Notes under the pieces: generated by a model | Told to the model about the DNA's origin: nothing | Database searches by the model: none | The model's input: only the letters and a program-made list of their open reading frames with translations | In this document: one piece after another, positions 62,408-64,000 of the stretch | Position numbering within the stretch: the stretch's first letter is position 1 | How the letters are laid out: each line of letters begins with the position of its first letter | Translations under genes and position numbers: made by a program | Assembly: GCA_965656875.1 (NCBI GenBank) | Contig: CBFHMJ010000027.1 | Coordinates: 124,001 to 188,000 of the forward strand | Source: CBFHMJ01 sp965656875 | Lineage (GTDB): Bacteria; Pseudomonadota; Gammaproteobacteria; Enterobacterales; Alteromonadaceae | DNA length: 64,000 bases | Reading direction: 5' to 3'

Positions 62408-64000
62408 ATGCATCGATTAGGTAGTCTTAAACTGTTCACACTTGCGTTTATGATCGCAATAACGACTCTGGTGTATTTCCTGATCCCAAAACTCCCTCTC
62501 TCGCTTTATCCCAACAGCTCTAAACCTGCGATTCGAGTTCAAATTAATCACGAACTGGATACGCTCGATTTCAAAAACAATGTTGGCACTAAGATGGAGC
62601 AAGCGATTCGAAATGTCGATGGTGTCGAACAAATTGATGGCAATTACAGTCCGGGATACACCGAGTACAGTATTAAATTCGGCTGGGGTCACAGTTCATT
62701 AAAAGCTTATCAGGATATCTCGTCCGTCACGGCGTTTTACCAAAGTTTACTGCCAGAAAATACCCCGCCAATTAATACTTCATACTATGACCCCGGACTT
62801 GAACTGTATGTTGCGGTTAATCCTGAACATCATGATCCAGAAAAACTGAGTAAACTACTTCAGCAACGACTGGAACCGGCGTTAAAAAACATTGCGGGTA
62901 TTTCCTCAGTCTATATTTCGCCCGTCAATGACAAAGAAATTGCCATCAAAATTAATCCGTATCGATTAAGTACACTCAACCTGACGATGGACAACATCCT
63001 CACGCCGATACAAAACGCCCGGTTTGATTACAGCCTCGGCACCATTCAGGGCAGTTCCTCTTCACCGGAATTCAAAGTGGTTTATGTCAATAGCAATAAA
63101 ACCATTGAGGATATCGGACAAATTCCAGTTACGATTGATTCTGGCAGGCTGATCACCCTGTCGGACATTGCAGATATCACGCTCAGAACCAAACCTCAGG
63201 ACCGGGTCTTTAACATCAATGGTGAACGCGTGATCGCTATCGCGGCGTGGCCACTCCCGGAAGCTGATTTGTACAATCTGGCTAAGGCATTCGAGGCAAA
63301 AGTCGCCGAAGAACTGGCTGACATTGCCGACATAAAAACCATTAACAGTCCAATTCGATACATTGATGAGAGTATTCAACAAATGCTGCAAGCGGTGGCT
63401 GCAGGTATGTTGTTTGCCGGGCTTAGTGTACTGGTAGCATTTCGTTCATTACGTATGAGTGGCGTGATAATAATGGCAATGCCTTTGTCTATCGTCGTCG
63501 CCGTTGCATTTCTGTATCTGCTGGGCGTTGGTATTAATATAGTGTCTATCGGCGCTGTCGGTATCGCAATTGGTATGGTGATCGACGCTGCGGTGTTTGT
63601 GGTTGATCGGATCAGAAGTAAATTTGATAAAGCCAAAACCTATACACAGTCGCAAGTGCTGGAACATGTTGTTCAAGGGGTAAAAGAGTCGGTAGCACCA
63701 GTGATTTCAACAACCCTCACCAGTGTCGTGGTTTTTTTGCCGTTAGCCTTTACCCAACCCGTCGTTAAAGCACTCATCGGCGATTTTGTCATTGTTATTA
63801 TTCTGTTGTTGCTGGCATCGTTGTTTATATCGCTGATTGTAGTGCCAACGTTGCTACTCACATTATCCGGCATAACTCGAAACACGCGCTGGCTGGGTAT
63901 TAACCCGCAAAAAGGTCGCCCGGTTTTTCGCTGGCTTCTGAAACAACTACTTAGCAGGGTTTGGTTATGGTTGCCTTTCACTCTGGCAACCGCCTGGTTA
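62408..64000 (+). CDS. RND efflux transporter, N-terminal part (cut by window edge)
   Basis: Open from ATG 62408 to the right edge, 531 residues without a stop. Transmembrane helix 1 (about 12-28), a periplasmic porter domain (30-325), and further transmembrane helices (about 328-345, 352-372, 378-400, 435-450 and 455-480). In transmembrane helix 4 the proton-relay site reads GMVIDAAVFVVDRI (D393, A394), where AcrB-type pumps have two aspartates; the single Asp is like that of the CusA/heavy-metal-type branch. The gene belongs with the adaptor directly upstream. No outer-membrane channel gene is seen. Confidence 0.9.
   Translation, partial: MHRLGSLKLFTLAFMIAITTLVYFLIPKLPLSLYPNSSKPAIRVQINHELDTLDFKNNVGTKMEQAIRNVDGVEQIDGNYSPGYTEYSIKFGWGHSSLKAYQDISSVTAFYQSLLPENTPPINTSYYDPGLELYVAVNPEHHDPEKLSKLLQQRLEPALKNIAGISSVYISPVNDKEIAIKINPYRLSTLNLTMDNILTPIQNARFDYSLGTIQGSSSSPEFKVVYVNSNKTIEDIGQIPVTIDSGRLITLSDIADITLRTKPQDRVFNINGERVIAIAAWPLPEADLYNLAKAFEAKVAEELADIADIKTINSPIRYIDESIQQMLQAVAAGMLFAGLSVLVAFRSLRMSGVIIMAMPLSIVVAVAFLYLLGVGINIVSIGAVGIAIGMVIDAAVFVVDRIRSKFDKAKTYTQSQVLEHVVQGVKESVAPVISTTLTSVVVFLPLAFTQPVVKALIGDFVIVIILLLLASLFISLIVVPTLLLTLSGITRNTRWLGINPQKGRPVFRWLLKQLLSRVWLWLPFTLATAWL

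Noticed and set aside
1..64000. CRISPR array, tRNA/rRNA genes, insertion sequences, prophage
   Set aside because: No regularly spaced repeats, cloverleaf sequences, transposase-like or phage-like proteins or terminal inverted repeats were found by reading; short repeats noted are isolated.

Overview
The window looks like chromosomal DNA of a marine-type gammaproteobacterium with moderate GC (mid-40s percent by eye). The evidence is a histidine operon in the enteric order with a fused hisB, a fused hisIE and a His-rich attenuator leader; a DUF1315/DUF349 gene pair; ttcA; two large TonB-dependent receptors; a long N-terminally extended GAPDH; and many secreted or lipoprotein genes of unknown function. 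I see no rRNA, tRNA, CRISPR array, insertion sequence or prophage. A genus cannot be named from the sequence alone.

Layout. 1-4610 (minus strand): the N-terminal part of a DUF349 protein, a YeaC-like protein, a zinc-ribbon membrane protein, an AGCS sodium/amino-acid symporter with a large soluble insert, and an M14 carboxypeptidase. 4854-8609: two paralogous cysteine-containing secreted proteins with matching promoters, a large anchored ankyrin-like protein and a small SmpA-like lipoprotein. 8859-14435: a TonB receptor, an alpha/beta hydrolase, an orphan LuxR-type regulator, an NYN-domain protein and two small unknowns. 14603-22277: hisL leader and attenuator, then hisG-D-C-B-H-A-F-IE, closed by a terminator. 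22436-31287: a second TonB receptor, DUF1456, an unknown two-gene membrane unit, a GFA-family protein, a chemotaxis receptor and a second pair of secreted paralogs. 31308-41098: a possible gene remnant, a DnaQ-like exonuclease, ttcA, a large Sel1-repeat lipoprotein, VOC and TlpA-like proteins, GAPDH, a lipoprotein and a nucleotidyltransferase. 41197-46521: msrB and gnd (overlapping), pyruvate kinase and pfkA, a central-carbon neighbourhood. 46588-48254: an unknown protein and a Spo0M-like protein.

The outstanding region is 48357 to the right edge (64000), where the last gene is cut. Two gene blocks flank a LysR regulator. The minus-strand block encodes a compact tryptophan 2,3-dioxygenase, a kynureninase-like class V PLP enzyme, a second and divergent member of the same heme dioxygenase superfamily, a phenol-hydroxylase-type flavin monooxygenase, a BCAT-fold aminotransferase and a KynB-type cyclase. 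The plus-strand block encodes a glutathionyl-hydroquinone reductase-like protein, two different ATP-grasp ligases, an MFS exporter, a periplasmic adaptor and an RND pump. I read this as a biosynthesis and export cluster that opens tryptophan to kynurenine-type intermediates, oxidises the ring, joins the acid to one or two amine partners without an NRPS, and exports the product. The product is unknown to me. The second dioxygenase keeps the proximal heme histidine but has leucine where the distal histidine of canonical TDO lies, so it may have a different reaction.
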